Source of the DNA: Agromyces subbeticus DSM 16689
GTDB taxonomy: Bacteria; Actinomycetota; Actinomycetes; Actinomycetales; Microbacteriaceae
Length of the DNA stretch: 64,000 nucleotides
Reading direction: 5' to 3'
Assembly (NCBI RefSeq): GCF_000421565.1
Contig: NZ_ATXG01000011.1
Location: 62,001 to 126,000, forward strand
The translations under genes were made by a program, and so were the position numbers. The stretch's first letter is position 1. Every line of letters begins with the position of its first letter. The notes beneath the pieces were generated by a model. The model was given only the letters and a program-made list of their open reading frames with translations, did no database searches and was not told the origin of the DNA. Shown piece by piece: positions 1 to 9,865 of the stretch.

Positions 1-951
1 GCCGTCGAAGCCGTAGCGCTCGCGCAGCAGGCCGGTGATGACCGACTTGTTGAAGCCGAAGCCGACCTCTTCGTATTCGGTGCCGACCGGCATGCCGTAG
101 TAGGGCATGATCTGGCTGGTGCCCGCCTCGAAGGCGGCTTCGAACGGCTTCAGGTGCAGCTCGAACTCGCCACCGGGGTAGACCTGCTCGCGACCGTGTG
201 CGAAGTGCGGGTCCTCACCGTCTTTCTGCGGGCCGCCGCCGGGGAAGTGCTTCGTCATCGTGGCGACCGAGTCGGGGCCGAGCTCCGCGCCCTGGAACCC
301 GCGGATGTACGCGGCACCGAGTCGCGAGGCGAGCTCGACGTCTTCGCCGAAGGTCTGCAGCGCGCGCGACCAGCGCGGCTCCGTCGCGAGGTCGATCTGG
401 GGATGCAGCGCGACGCGGATGCCGACGGCGGTGTACTCCTGCCGCGCGATGTCGCCGAATCGCTCGACGAGGGCCTCATCTCCGATGGCGGCCAGCCCCA
501 TGGTCTCGGGCCAGACCGAGAACGAGCCCGTGAGCATGCCCGAGAGCGGGTTGTCGGTGTAGGAGTGGCGCGGGTCGGTCGAGATGGTCACGGGGATGCC
601 GAGGCGGGTCGCGGCTGCGGCCTCCTGCAGGCGGTTGTGCCATTCGGCGATGAGCTCCGCCGTGGGCGGGGTCTGCAGCACGTTGAAGTGGTTCATGAGG
701 CGACCCGCGACGTAGTCGTCGGTCGCGGGCAGGCCGAACATGTCGTCGCCCTGCGAGAGCGTGCCGTCTTCACCGGCGGCGATCATCGTCTGGAAGAAGA
801 GGCCTGCCTTCTCTTCGAGCGTCATCTGCGAGAGGAGGATCTCGACGCGCTCGGCGACCGGCAGGCTCGCGTCGCGATAGCGCAGGTCGAGGTCACCGGC
901 GGTGTCGACGGGCACCGCGGCATCCGTCTCGTGGTTCAGCTGATCGGTCAT
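1..951 (-). CDS. Glycoside hydrolase family 3 beta-glucosidase, C-terminus beyond window
   Basis: This is the first 317 residues of a GH3 enzyme, which removes non-reducing-end glucose or xylose from beta-linked oligosaccharides with a retaining mechanism. The GH3 N-terminal barrel signature is visible: an early LSQMTLEEKAGL stretch, STDPRHSY, LHPQIDLATEPRWSR, RTFGED-like LQTFGEDVELASR, and the MTKHFPGGGP loop. No signal peptide is seen, so it probably acts inside the cell on imported sugars. The catalytic Asp region lies beyond the window edge. The start at 951 has a good ribosome binding site (GAAGGAG) eight bases upstream. An inverted repeat about 60 bases upstream (1009-1029) is a likely operator. 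Family assignment is firm; substrate is not known. Confidence 0.9.
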   Translation of the reverse strand, partial: MTDQLNHETDAAVPVDTAGDLDLRYRDASLPVAERVEILLSQMTLEEKAGLFFQTMIAAGEDGTLSQGDDMFGLPATDDYVAGRLMNHFNVLQTPPTAELIAEWHNRLQEAAAATRLGIPVTISTDPRHSYTDNPLSGMLTGSFSVWPETMGLAAIGDEALVERFGDIARQEYTAVGIRVALHPQIDLATEPRWSRALQTFGEDVELASRLGAAYIRGFQGAELGPDSVATMTKHFPGGGPQKDGEDPHFAHGREQVYPGGEFELHLKPFEAAFEAGTSQIMPYYGMPVGTEYEEVGFGFNKSVITGLLRERYGFDG

Positions 952-1008
952 GCCAGCACTCCTTCATGCTTCGAGAATCGGGCCGCGACGCGGCATCCAG
1001 TTCATCAT

Positions 1009-1029
1009 AAACCGAATGACGCTTGGTTT
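1009..1029 (-). promoter_or_regulatory. Candidate operator upstream of the GH3 gene
   Basis: AAACC and GGTTT form an inverted repeat separated by 11 bases (AAACCGA...TTGGTTT), placed between the GH3 start and the terminator of the neighbouring ABC operon. A repressor site for the sugar gene is the natural reading; the regulator is not in the window. Confidence 0.3.
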
Positions 1030-1051
1030 TCGAGTCCTCGGCGGAAACGCA

Positions 1052-1087
1052 CAGGCACGGCCGCATGCCTGGATGCGGCCGTGCCTG
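1052..1087 (-). terminator. Terminator of the ABC-2 exporter operon
   Basis: A perfect 15-bp stem (CAGGCACGGCCGCAT and its complement) with a six-base loop lies 45 bases after the permease stop codon at 1132. It separates the exporter operon from the GH3 gene. No long U-tract follows, as is usual in high-GC actinobacteria. Confidence 0.75.
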
Positions 1088-1131
1088 GTCCTCTCGCGTC
1101 GGGTCGGGCTTCGGGTCGAGGCTCGGGTCGG

Positions 1132-1962
1132 CTATGTGCTCCGCTGGTACACGCGGAACGCGCGCGTCGCCACCCAGGCGAGCACCGCGGTGAACACGGC
1201 GAGGAGGCCCAGGTGACCCCACACGCTCGCCCAGTCGGGGCTCGCGCCGAGCGCCTCGCGGCCGGCCACGACGGCCCACTCGAACGGGTTGAACCGCGCG
1301 ACCTCGGCGACCCAGTCGGCCGACAGGCTCGTGTCCATGAGCGCAGAGCTCAGGAACATGAGCGGGATCGTGATGAGTTGCGAGATGCCGATCAGCACGT
1401 TCTGGTTGCGCGCGAGCAGCGCCGCCGCGTTCGACAGCGCCGAGAACGATGCCGTCAGCAGCATCGCCGCGAGCAGCAGGATCAGGATGCCGCCGAGGCC
1501 GCCGTCGAACCTCGCCCCGCCGAGCCAAGCGACGCCGAGCACGATGAGCGACTGCACGAGGGTGAGCAGCGCCTGGTAGACGAGCGTCGAGACCATCATC
1601 GCGCCGCGACTCGTCGGCGAGGTGAGGAAGCGGTCCATGACGCCGCGGTCCATGTCCTGGATGTAGCTCGTGCCGGCCCAGGCGCTGCCGAACAGGGCCA
1701 TCATCATGACGATGCCGGGCGTGAGGAACTCGAGGTAGTTGTCCCCGCCCGTGAATCCCGGGATGTCGACGACCGAGGTGAAGAGCTGGCCGAACAGCAG
1801 CAGCCAGATGAGGGGCTGCACGACGTTCATGACGACGAACGCCGGGACTCGCGCTGCGGCCCGCAACTGCCGGAGCGTGAGGTAGGCGGTGTGGCGGAAG
1901 AAGCTCGGCCGGGCAGTTGCGGGCGGGGCCGCGACGCGGGCCTGGTTCGTGAGCGCGGTCAT
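1132..1962 (-). CDS. ABC-2 type (daunorubicin-like) transporter permease
   Basis: A 276-residue inner membrane protein that would form the channel of a drug- or lipid-type ABC exporter with the ATPase encoded just upstream. Six hydrophobic segments are visible: about residues 40-62, 80-105, 118-145, 150-175, 180-200 and 245-268. The FGSAWAGTSYIQDMDRGVMDRFLTSP region is typical of the DrrB/ABC-2 group. Its start overlaps the ATPase stop codon by four bases (ATGA), so the pair is translationally coupled. The PadR gene upstream probably controls the operon. Family and partner are well supported; the exported substrate cannot be told. Confidence 0.9.
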   Translation of the reverse strand: MTALTNQARVAAPPATARPSFFRHTAYLTLRQLRAAARVPAFVVMNVVQPLIWLLLFGQLFTSVVDIPGFTGGDNYLEFLTPGIVMMMALFGSAWAGTSYIQDMDRGVMDRFLTSPTSRGAMMVSTLVYQALLTLVQSLIVLGVAWLGGARFDGGLGGILILLLAAMLLTASFSALSNAAALLARNQNVLIGISQLITIPLMFLSSALMDTSLSADWVAEVARFNPFEWAVVAGREALGASPDWASVWGHLGLLAVFTAVLAWVATRAFRVYQRST

Positions 1963-2990
1963 GATGCGACCTCCTCGAGCTCGGTGCGGGCATCTGCGGA
2001 CGAGCCGGCGTGCACCGCGGCGAAGGAGTGCCCGGTGTGGGCGAGGTAGACGTCGTCGAGGCTCGGCCGCGACACGGTCGCGGACGCCACGGCGATGCCC
2101 TCGGCGTCGAGCGCCGCGAGCAGGAGCGGCAATGCCGCGCCGCCGTCATCGGCCCTGGCGCGCACCGCACGCCCCTCGGCCGCGGCGTCGCGGAACCCGC
2201 CGAGGCGGCCGAGCGACTCGAGCACCCGAGAGATGACGGATGCCTCGTGCAATTCGATCACCACGGCATCGCCGCGCAGCTCGCTCTTCAGCTGTTCGGG
2301 CGTGCCCTCGGTCACGACGCGCCCGGCATCGACGATCGCCAGCCGGCTCGCCAGCCGATCGGCCTCCTCGAGGTAGTGCGTCGTCAGCAGCACGGTCATG
2401 CGCTCCTCACGGGACATCCGCTCGATCTCGGCCCACATCTCGGCGCGCGCCTCGGGGTCGAGACCGGTCGTCGGCTCGTCGAGGAACAGCACCTGCGGGC
2501 GGTGCATCAGGCCGATCGCGACGTCGAGCTTGCGCGCCATGCCGCCCGAGTAGGTCTTCACCTGGCGGCGGGCTGCACTCGTGAGCGCGAACCGCTCGAG
2601 CAGCTCGCCCGCCCGGCTGCGTGCGGCACGCGTCGACATGCCGTGCAACTGACCGGCGAGCACCAGGTTCTCGACGCCCGTGTCCATGGGGTCGGAGACC
2701 TGCTTCTGGGCGACGAAGCCGATCGCGCTGCGAGCGCGACCGGGGTGGCGCCCCACGTCGATGCCGGCCACCATGGCGGTGCCGGAGTCCGGGCGCGCGA
2801 GGGTCGAGAGGATCTTGACGGTCGTCGATTTGCCGGCGCCGTTCGGTCCCAGTAGGCCGAAGACCGTGCCCTCCTCGGTCTGGAACGTGAGCCCGTCGAG
2901 GGCTCGGAGCGGGGGCGTGCCGCGCCCCTGCGAATAGGTCTTGACGAGATCGGCGGCCACGAGGGCCATCCCGTCGGATGATGCAGCCAT
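1959..2990 (-). CDS. ABC transporter ATP-binding protein, DrrA-like
   Basis: A 343-residue ATPase driving the ABC-2 permease encoded directly downstream. Visible motifs are Walker A (GPNGAGKSTT, about residues 48-57), the Q-loop near VAQKQ, the signature YSGGMARKLD, and Walker B with catalytic Glu (VLFLDEPTTGLD). The C-terminal 90 residues after the H-loop (LLTTHYLEEADRL) match the accessory domain of daunorubicin-resistance ATPases. The chosen start is at 2990 (MAASSDGM), preceded by GAAGGAGAG; longer in-frame starts up to 3125 lack a binding site and would add non-conserved residues. PadR at 3141-3818 lies upstream in the same direction, a common arrangement for inducible drug exporters. 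Confidence 0.92.
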   Translation of the reverse strand: MAASSDGMALVAADLVKTYSQGRGTPPLRALDGLTFQTEEGTVFGLLGPNGAGKSTTVKILSTLARPDSGTAMVAGIDVGRHPGRARSAIGFVAQKQVSDPMDTGVENLVLAGQLHGMSTRAARSRAGELLERFALTSAARRQVKTYSGGMARKLDVAIGLMHRPQVLFLDEPTTGLDPEARAEMWAEIERMSREERMTVLLTTHYLEEADRLASRLAIVDAGRVVTEGTPEQLKSELRGDAVVIELHEASVISRVLESLGRLGGFRDAAAEGRAVRARADDGGAALPLLLAALDAEGIAVASATVSRPSLDDVYLAHTGHSFAAVHAGSSADARTELEEVAS

Positions 2991-3140
2991 GAGGCTCTCC
3001 TTCGGTGGGGAGCCGTTCGGTCGTGAGGGCGCGCCGATAGAATGGCGGCACGCACTGGGATGGATTCGATTCACGTTGAACGACTCGGTTGCGAGATGGC
3101 TCGGGTGTTGCCGCATCCGGGCCATCGATCTGTGTACTGG

Positions 3141-3818
3141 TCAGTGCTGCTGCTGGTCTGCGGCTCCTTCCGCCAGGTACTGCGCGAGCTTCGCTTCGAG
3201 CTCTTCGGCGCTCGCGCCGGACTCGATCAGCTCGTGCATGGCCCTCCACGCGTCGAGACCGCCGAGCTCGCCCGCCTCGAGGCGCTCGAGCATGCCGGCC
3301 ACGAACTCGCGCTCGGCGCGGGTCATCGCCACCCGGTAGTGGGACTCGACGAGGAACAGTTCGGGCAGGCCGACCTCGTCGGACTGCTCGGCGAGCTTCG
3401 CCCGGGAGGCGAGCTCGGCGTCGAGCCGCTCGAGGCGTTCGCGCAGGAGCGCGATGGCCTCGTCGGGCGCGAGCAGCGCGATGAGCGAGAGGCCGGACTC
3501 GAAGGCCGGGTACTCCTTGGCCGGCACCGCGATGAGCTCCCGCATCCAGTCGTGCGCCTCGGCACGGCCTGCGTCGGTGATCGCGTAGACGATGCGCTCG
3601 GGCCGGTTGCCCTCGCGCTCGACGCGCGCCTCTTCGATGAGGCCGTGCTTCTCGAGCGACTTGATGATCGCGTAGAGCGAGCCGAAGTTCAGCTTGATGC
3701 TGTCTTCCTTGCCGCGCTCCCGCAGGGTCGTCGTGATCTCGTAGGGGTACATCGGGCGCTCCCACAGGCTCGCCAGCACTGCGAGTGCGAGCGGGTTGCT
3801 CACCGGCCGACGCGACAT
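3141..3818 (-). CDS. PadR family transcriptional regulator
   Basis: A 225-residue repressor of the PadR family. The winged helix occupies about residues 5-85 (ALAVLASLWERPMYPYEITTTL, then LNFGSLYAIIKSLEKHGLI), and a helical C-terminal dimerisation domain follows to about residue 190. PadR proteins usually repress a neighbouring exporter or detoxification gene and release DNA on binding a small ligand; here the ABC-2 exporter genes lie 150 bases downstream. The start at 3818 follows GGAGGTGAG; a TTG at 3830 is possible but would place the binding site inside the gene. A PadR-type inverted repeat sits directly upstream, which suggests autoregulation. Confidence 0.92.
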   Translation of the reverse strand: MSRRPVSNPLALAVLASLWERPMYPYEITTTLRERGKEDSIKLNFGSLYAIIKSLEKHGLIEEARVEREGNRPERIVYAITDAGRAEAHDWMRELIAVPAKEYPAFESGLSLIALLAPDEAIALLRERLERLDAELASRAKLAEQSDEVGLPELFLVESHYRVAMTRAEREFVAGMLERLEAGELGGLDAWRAMHELIESGASAEELEAKLAQYLAEGAADQQQH

Positions 3819-3830
3819 ACTCACCTCCAA

Positions 3831-3870
3831 ATACTTTGTTCAGAGTATATCGCGAGTTATCGGACGTCAA
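3831..3870 (-). promoter_or_regulatory. padR promoter with PadR-type operator
   Basis: ATACT-N8-AGTAT (3831-3848) is a perfect inverted repeat with the 8-base spacing expected for PadR dimers. It overlaps a -10 hexamer TATACT (3844-3849, minus strand). A TTGACG (3865-3870) could be the -35, though the spacing of 15 is short. Binding here would block the promoter, so autorepression is likely. Confidence 0.6.
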
Positions 3871-3938
3871 GCGCGGCCTCGCCCCGGGTCTGGCAACCGC
3901 GTCAACACGACCTCAGTCGCTGGGCGCTCAGCGGGCGT

Positions 3939-4952
3939 TCAATGGGACGGCGACGACGCCGCCATCATGCCGAGCGAGTCGACGACCCGGTTCGAGAAGC
4001 CCCACTCGTTGTCGTACCAGGCCACCACCTTCACGTGGCGCCCGAGCACCCTCGTGAGTTCGGCGTCGTAGACGGCTGACGCGGGGTTGCCCACGATGTC
4101 GGTGGAGACGAGCGGATCGGTCGAGTACTCGAGGATCCCCGCGAGGCGCCCCGCTGCCGCGCTCCGGTACGCCTCGTCGAGCGCGTCGACCGAGACCTGC
4201 CGCTCGACGGTCACCGCGAGTTCGACGAGCGAGCCGACCGGCACCGGAACGCGCACCGAGTCGCCCGCGAGCCGTCCGTCGAGCCGCGGCAACACGAGGC
4301 CGATCGCCGCAGCCGCACCCGTCGTCGTCGGCGCGATGTTGACCGCTGCCGCCCGCGCCCGGCGCAGGTCGCGGTGCGGGCCGTCCTGCAGGTTCTGCTC
4401 CTGCGTGTACGCGTGCACCGTCGTCATGAAGCCCGCCTCGATCGTCGCGGTCTCATCGAGCACCTGGGCGAGCGGCGCGAGCGCATTCGTCGTGCACGAC
4501 GCATTCGAGACGATGTCGTGCACCGCCGGGTCGTAGGCGTCGTGGTTCACGCCGAACGCGATCGTCACGTCGGCTCCCTTGGCTGGCGCGCTCACGAGCA
4601 CCTTCGCCGCACCAGCATCGAGATGGCGACGCGCGTCGCCGGCCGCGGTGAACCGGCCCGTCGATTCGAGCACGAGGTCGACGCCGAGCTCGGCCCACGG
4701 CAGTCGCTCGGGCTCGCGCTCGGCGAGCACGGTGAGCTTCGCGCCGTCGACGACGAGGCCGTCGTCGGCCACCTCGACCGCGCGACCGAGGCGGCCGAGC
4801 GTGCTGTCGTACCTGAGCAGCTGCGCCAGCGTCGCGGGCGCGGCGAGGTCGTTGACCGCGACGATCTCGAAGTCGGTCTCGCGTTCGAGTGCTGCGCGGA
4901 AGACGTTGCGGCCGATGCGGCCGAAGCCGTTGATGGCGACACGGGTGGTCAT
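3939..4952 (-). CDS. gap: Type I glyceraldehyde-3-phosphate dehydrogenase
   Basis: A 337-residue cytoplasmic enzyme converting glyceraldehyde 3-phosphate, NAD and phosphate to 1,3-bisphosphoglycerate. The N-terminal Rossmann signature INGFGRIGRNVFRA is followed by VNDLAAP, whose Asp favours NAD over NADP. The catalytic Cys lies in SNASCTTNALAP and the activating His in MTTVHAYTQEQNLQDGPH. The C-terminal WYDNEWGFSNRVVD motif is intact. The start at 4952 has GGAG upstream; earlier starts are not conserved. It is not next to pgk and tpi, so it may be an extra copy rather than the main glycolytic gene. A GlxA-type regulator gene lies 183 bases upstream in the same direction. Confidence 0.93.
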   Translation of the reverse strand: MTTRVAINGFGRIGRNVFRAALERETDFEIVAVNDLAAPATLAQLLRYDSTLGRLGRAVEVADDGLVVDGAKLTVLAEREPERLPWAELGVDLVLESTGRFTAAGDARRHLDAGAAKVLVSAPAKGADVTIAFGVNHDAYDPAVHDIVSNASCTTNALAPLAQVLDETATIEAGFMTTVHAYTQEQNLQDGPHRDLRRARAAAVNIAPTTTGAAAAIGLVLPRLDGRLAGDSVRVPVPVGSLVELAVTVERQVSVDALDEAYRSAAAGRLAGILEYSTDPLVSTDIVGNPASAVYDAELTRVLGRHVKVVAWYDNEWGFSNRVVDSLGMMAASSPSH

Positions 4953-5060
4953 GGGCGGTACTCCTTCAGTCGGTGGTGTCCACCAACCACACTGCCGAGA
5001 CGCTCGCGCCGCCGGCAGGTGGCCGGAAGACAGATTGCGAAAGGATCGGGACAGCCGAGA

Positions 5061-5089
5061 CATCCGCTCGCCTTCGAACGAGACGGATG
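5061..5089 (-). terminator. Possible weak terminator after the GlxA-type gene
   Basis: CATCCG-CTCG pairs with CGAG-A-CGGATG (one bulged A, eight-base loop). It stands between the regulator stop at 5136 and the gap start at 4952. The stem is short, so read-through into gap remains possible. Confidence 0.35.
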
Positions 5090-5135
5090 CCGCTTCGCCG
5101 GCGATCGCCCGCCGGGTGCGCGACCCACCCGCGCC

Positions 5136-6086
5136 CTACGCCGCCGAGTCGGCGAACGTCTTGCAGTAGTCGCTCGGCGATGTGCCGAGGATGCGGCGGA
5201 AGTGCAAGCGCAGATTGGCACCCGTGCCGAGGCCGACCCTGGCCGAGACCTGGTCGATGCCGAGGTCGGTGCCCTCGAGGAGTTCACGAGCGAGATCCAC
5301 TCGCGCGCGAAGCACCCATTGCAGCGGCGTGTAGCCCGCGTCCTCGACGAAGCGGCGCGCGAATGTGCGGCTCGAGACGCGCGCGTGACGGGCGAGATCG
5401 GCCACGGTCCGCGGCTCCTCGAGACGGGCGAGCGCCCATTGGCGGGTCGCGGCGAACACCTCGCCGAGCGATTCCGGCACAGATCTCGGGACGAACTGCA
5501 ACTGCCCGCCGCTGCGGTACGGTGCCGCGACGAGTCGGCGTGCGACGTCATTCGAGAGGCGCACGCCGTGATCGCGGCGGATGAGGTGCAGGCAGACGTC
5601 GATGCCCGCGGCGACTCCCGCCGATGTGAGCACCTGACCCTCGTCGATGAAGAGCACCGTGCCGTCGACTCGGACCGCGGGGTACCGGCGGGCGAGCTCC
5701 TCGGCGCTCGCCCAGTGCGTGGTCGCCCGCAGGCCGTCGAGCAGCCCTGCTTCGGCGAGCGCGAAGGCGCCGGTGCAGATCGAGACCATCCGGGCGCCGC
5801 GCCGATGGGCGGCCTGCAGCGCCGCAAGCACCCTCGCGTCGACGCCACCGCCGCGCGGCCGGTAGCCGGGGACGATGATCGTGTCGGCCTCGGCGAGCGC
5901 TTCGAGGCCGTGCTCGACGTGGAAGGCGAGCCCATCGCGGGAACCCACCCGGCCCGCGGCGACACCGCACAAGCGCAACTCGTAGGGAAGCCATGGGCGC
6001 GGATGGAAGACCTGCGCGGGAATGCCCACGTCGATCGACACCGCGCCCTCGAGCACGAGCACCACGACCCGGTGCTGCTGCATCAT
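5136..6086 (-). CDS. GlxA family transcriptional regulator (DJ-1/PfpI plus AraC HTH)
   Basis: A 316-residue regulator with an N-terminal class I glutamine amidotransferase-like (DJ-1/PfpI) domain, about residues 5-180, and a C-terminal AraC-type double helix-turn-helix, about 205-305 (TVADLARHARVSSRTFARRFVEDAG, then VSARVGLGTGANLRLHFRRILGTSPSDY). The ICTGAFALAEAGLL elbow is typical of GlxA proteins, where the first domain senses rather than catalyses. Start at 6086 (MMQQHRV) is chosen because of GTGAGGGG just upstream; 6113 (MTGSTSEG) is also possible. Such proteins usually activate nearby metabolic genes; the gap gene follows it, but a functional link is only a guess. Confidence 0.88.
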   Translation of the reverse strand: MMQQHRVVVLVLEGAVSIDVGIPAQVFHPRPWLPYELRLCGVAAGRVGSRDGLAFHVEHGLEALAEADTIIVPGYRPRGGGVDARVLAALQAAHRRGARMVSICTGAFALAEAGLLDGLRATTHWASAEELARRYPAVRVDGTVLFIDEGQVLTSAGVAAGIDVCLHLIRRDHGVRLSNDVARRLVAAPYRSGGQLQFVPRSVPESLGEVFAATRQWALARLEEPRTVADLARHARVSSRTFARRFVEDAGYTPLQWVLRARVDLARELLEGTDLGIDQVSARVGLGTGANLRLHFRRILGTSPSDYCKTFADSAA

Positions 6087-6143
6087 CGACCCCTCACTCG
6101 TGCTGCCAGTCATCTCACCAGCATGAGCCCGGTCGCCGCCGAG

Positions 6144-6165
6144 GTGCCATTGGCGAGAATGCCAT
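6144..6165 (-). promoter_or_regulatory. Possible AraC-type direct repeat upstream of the GlxA gene
   Basis: GTGCCAT (6144-6150) and ATGCCAT (6159-6165) are direct repeats 15 bases apart, close to the one-and-a-half helical turns at which AraC-family proteins bind paired half sites. They lie 60 bases upstream of the regulator start and could mediate autoregulation. Confidence 0.25.
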
Positions 6166-6198
6166 GCACCGAAAGATTCCCGCCACGGATGATGCGGC

Positions 6199-6693
6199 CT
6201 AACGGGGTCGGCCGTCGGGCGCTGCATCGTCAGCATCGATGTACGCGTCGGCGACGCGCCGGGTGAACTCGTCGATCATTGTGCGAGTCTGCTCGGCAGC
6301 GTCTTCGGGGGGCGCGGCCTCCCACAGTCCGGCCACCCGGTGCTCGAGATCGCGGATCTGGGCGCGCACCGCTTCGTCGGCTCGGATGCGCGCCTCCTTC
6401 GTGGCATCCTGCACCACCCGCACCGCCGTGCCGATGATGCGGCGCTCGAGCAACACCACGATGCCCACGAGCAGCAGCGTGGTGCCGACGCCGGCGAACA
6501 CGCCTCCGACGTAGCCGAGCCGGCTTTCGGGCGAGACGAGGAACCATCCCGCGATGATGGCGGCGAGGCCGAGCACGATGCAACCGAGGAACCAGCCCCA
6601 GCGGATACGGATGCGGTGCGGAATCGGGCCGCTCTCGGTTCCGCCGGTCGTTGCCTGCGCGGCGGCGGCCTCGATGCTCGGTTCGCTGGTCAT
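6199..6693 (-). CDS. Hypothetical two-helix membrane protein
   Basis: A 164-residue protein not recognised as a known family. A polar N-terminus of about 30 residues is followed by two transmembrane helices (about 31-52 and 63-85: WGWFLGCIVLGLAAIIAGWF and GGVFAGVGTTLLLVGIVVLL). An amphipathic, charged C-terminal helix (about 86-150) looks like a short coiled coil. The start at 6693 has GGAG seven bases upstream. The gene lies between recQ and glxA in the same direction but with gaps of 79 and 112 bases, so co-transcription is uncertain. Function unknown. Confidence 0.7.
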   Translation of the reverse strand: MTSEPSIEAAAAQATTGGTESGPIPHRIRIRWGWFLGCIVLGLAAIIAGWFLVSPESRLGYVGGVFAGVGTTLLLVGIVVLLERRIIGTAVRVVQDATKEARIRADEAVRAQIRDLEHRVAGLWEAAPPEDAAEQTRTMIDEFTRRVADAYIDADDAAPDGRPR

Positions 6694-6772
6694 CGCTCCA
6701 GCTTCGTGGCGCGCGCGCCGTGCGTCAAACACCCGCGGGTCGATGCACCCGCACCGGGAACCCGCGGGCGCT

Positions 6773-8779
<2,007 letters not shown>

Positions 8780-8785
8780 CCGTCG

Positions 8786-8791
8786 AGTGTA
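8786..8791 (-). promoter_or_regulatory. -10 element for a leaderless recQ transcript
   Basis: TACACT fits TANNNT and ends six bases before the recQ ATG, placing the expected transcription start on or beside the start codon. There is no purine-rich binding site between. Confidence 0.5.
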
Positions 8792-8793
8792 AC

Positions 8794-8831
8794 GAGCGCC
8801 GCTGACCATGCCGCCCGATCAGCGGGCGCTC
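8794..8831 (-). terminator. Terminator after the RpiR-type gene
   Basis: GAGCGCC-GCTGA pairs with TCAGC-GGGCGCTC with one bulged base and a 13-base loop. It lies 43 bases after the RpiR stop codon and just before the recQ promoter. Confidence 0.6.
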
Positions 8832-8874
8832 GATGCGGGCCATGAGCAGGCGACCCTGTGGAGGACGGGCGGAC

Positions 8875-9777
8875 TCAGTACCCGAGCCGCGAGCGGAGCA
8901 CCGTGAGCGCGTGCGAGGTCTCGACCGCGAGGTCGGGCGCGAGCGCAGAGACCGACTGCGCGAGCACGTCGGCGACGAGGATCGAGGTCAGCACCTCGGC
9001 GGTCAGCCCGGTGGGCGTGTGCGGCGCGGTGAGCGTGACGGCGACCCTCGGCGCGAGCCGCTCGCGCAGTTCATCGGTGATGAGCACGGTGTGCGCGCCG
9101 ACCTCGCGCGCTCGCCCGACGATCGCCTCGAGCTCGGAGTTGACGCGCCCCGGGGCGAAGAGCACCACGACGTCACCGCTCCGCAGCGGCAGCAGCGCAT
9201 CGGCCAGCCGGAAGCCGTCGGCGTCGAGATGCCGGGCCGATCGGCCCGCTCGACCGAGCCGCAGGCACAAGTGGGTGGCGGCGACGGCCGAGGCGCCGAC
9301 GCCGTAGGCGTAGACCTGACCCGCACGGGCGATGAGCGCGGCGGCGGCGGTGACGTCGTCGACCGAGAGCGCCCGCCGAGCGAGCTCGATCTGATCGCGC
9401 GCCTCGTCCCAGACGCTCGCGGCGATGCGGCCGGTGTCTTCACCTGCGTGGTCGAGCCGTTGCCGCACGCGCTCCTCGGGCGAGACCGCCTCGGTGAAGG
9501 GCGCGGCGACCTGGCGCTTCAGGTCGGCGAGGCCGGCGTACTCCAGCTTCTGCAACGTTCGGATGACGGTGGCATTGCTCGTGCCCGTCTCGGCGCCGAG
9601 CTCGGCCGCGGTTGCGAAGAGCAGGCGTTCGGCCGGGCTGCCGGCGAGCAGGCCACCGACGGCCTGTTCGGCCTTGGACATGGTCTCCCACGCGCCACGC
9701 ACGCGGCTTCGCAGCTCGATCACACCGGGGTTGCGTGTATCGGTTGTTACAGATTGCAGGTCGTGTGTATCATTCAT
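8875..9777 (-). CDS. MurR/RpiR family regulator with SIS domain
   Basis: A 300-residue transcription factor. The N-terminal HTH_6 domain (about 15-90, with TAAELGAETGTSNATVIRTLQKLEYAGL as recognition helices) is followed by a sugar-isomerase (SIS) fold, about 125-270 (YAYGVGASAVAATHLCLRLGRAG, then LRSGDVVVLFAPGR). In this family SIS domains sense phosphosugars such as N-acetylmuramic acid 6-phosphate or other small ligands. It is divergently transcribed from the C45 hydrolase/ABC importer operon, with a shared 88-base control region carrying an inverted repeat. The most likely job is local repression of that operon. The ligand is not known. Confidence 0.9.
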   Translation of the reverse strand: MNDTHDLQSVTTDTRNPGVIELRSRVRGAWETMSKAEQAVGGLLAGSPAERLLFATAAELGAETGTSNATVIRTLQKLEYAGLADLKRQVAAPFTEAVSPEERVRQRLDHAGEDTGRIAASVWDEARDQIELARRALSVDDVTAAAALIARAGQVYAYGVGASAVAATHLCLRLGRAGRSARHLDADGFRLADALLPLRSGDVVVLFAPGRVNSELEAIVGRAREVGAHTVLITDELRERLAPRVAVTLTAPHTPTGLTAEVLTSILVADVLAQSVSALAPDLAVETSHALTVLRSRLGY

Positions 9778-9798
9778 TCCACGAGCATCCTATCTCGT
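9744..9798 (+). promoter_or_regulatory. Promoter and operator of the C45/peptide importer operon
   Basis: TTGTTA (9744-9749) and TATCAT (9768-9773), 18 bases apart, form a plausible promoter reading rightwards. The expected start near 9780 falls at a perfect inverted repeat ACGAG-N8-CTCGT (9781-9798), well placed for repression by the divergently encoded RpiR protein. Confidence 0.45.
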
Positions 9799-9865
9799 AA
9801 CGATCATTCCAACGAAGACGCCGGTGATCCACATGCTAACCGGCGCAGAGAGAACGCCGCCGGAC

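Noticed and set aside
154-2049. Long plus-strand open frame of 631 codons
   Set aside because: It runs antisense through the GH3 and ABC permease genes, has a His/Arg/Glu-rich composition typical of the opposite strand of GC-rich genes, and shows no family motif.
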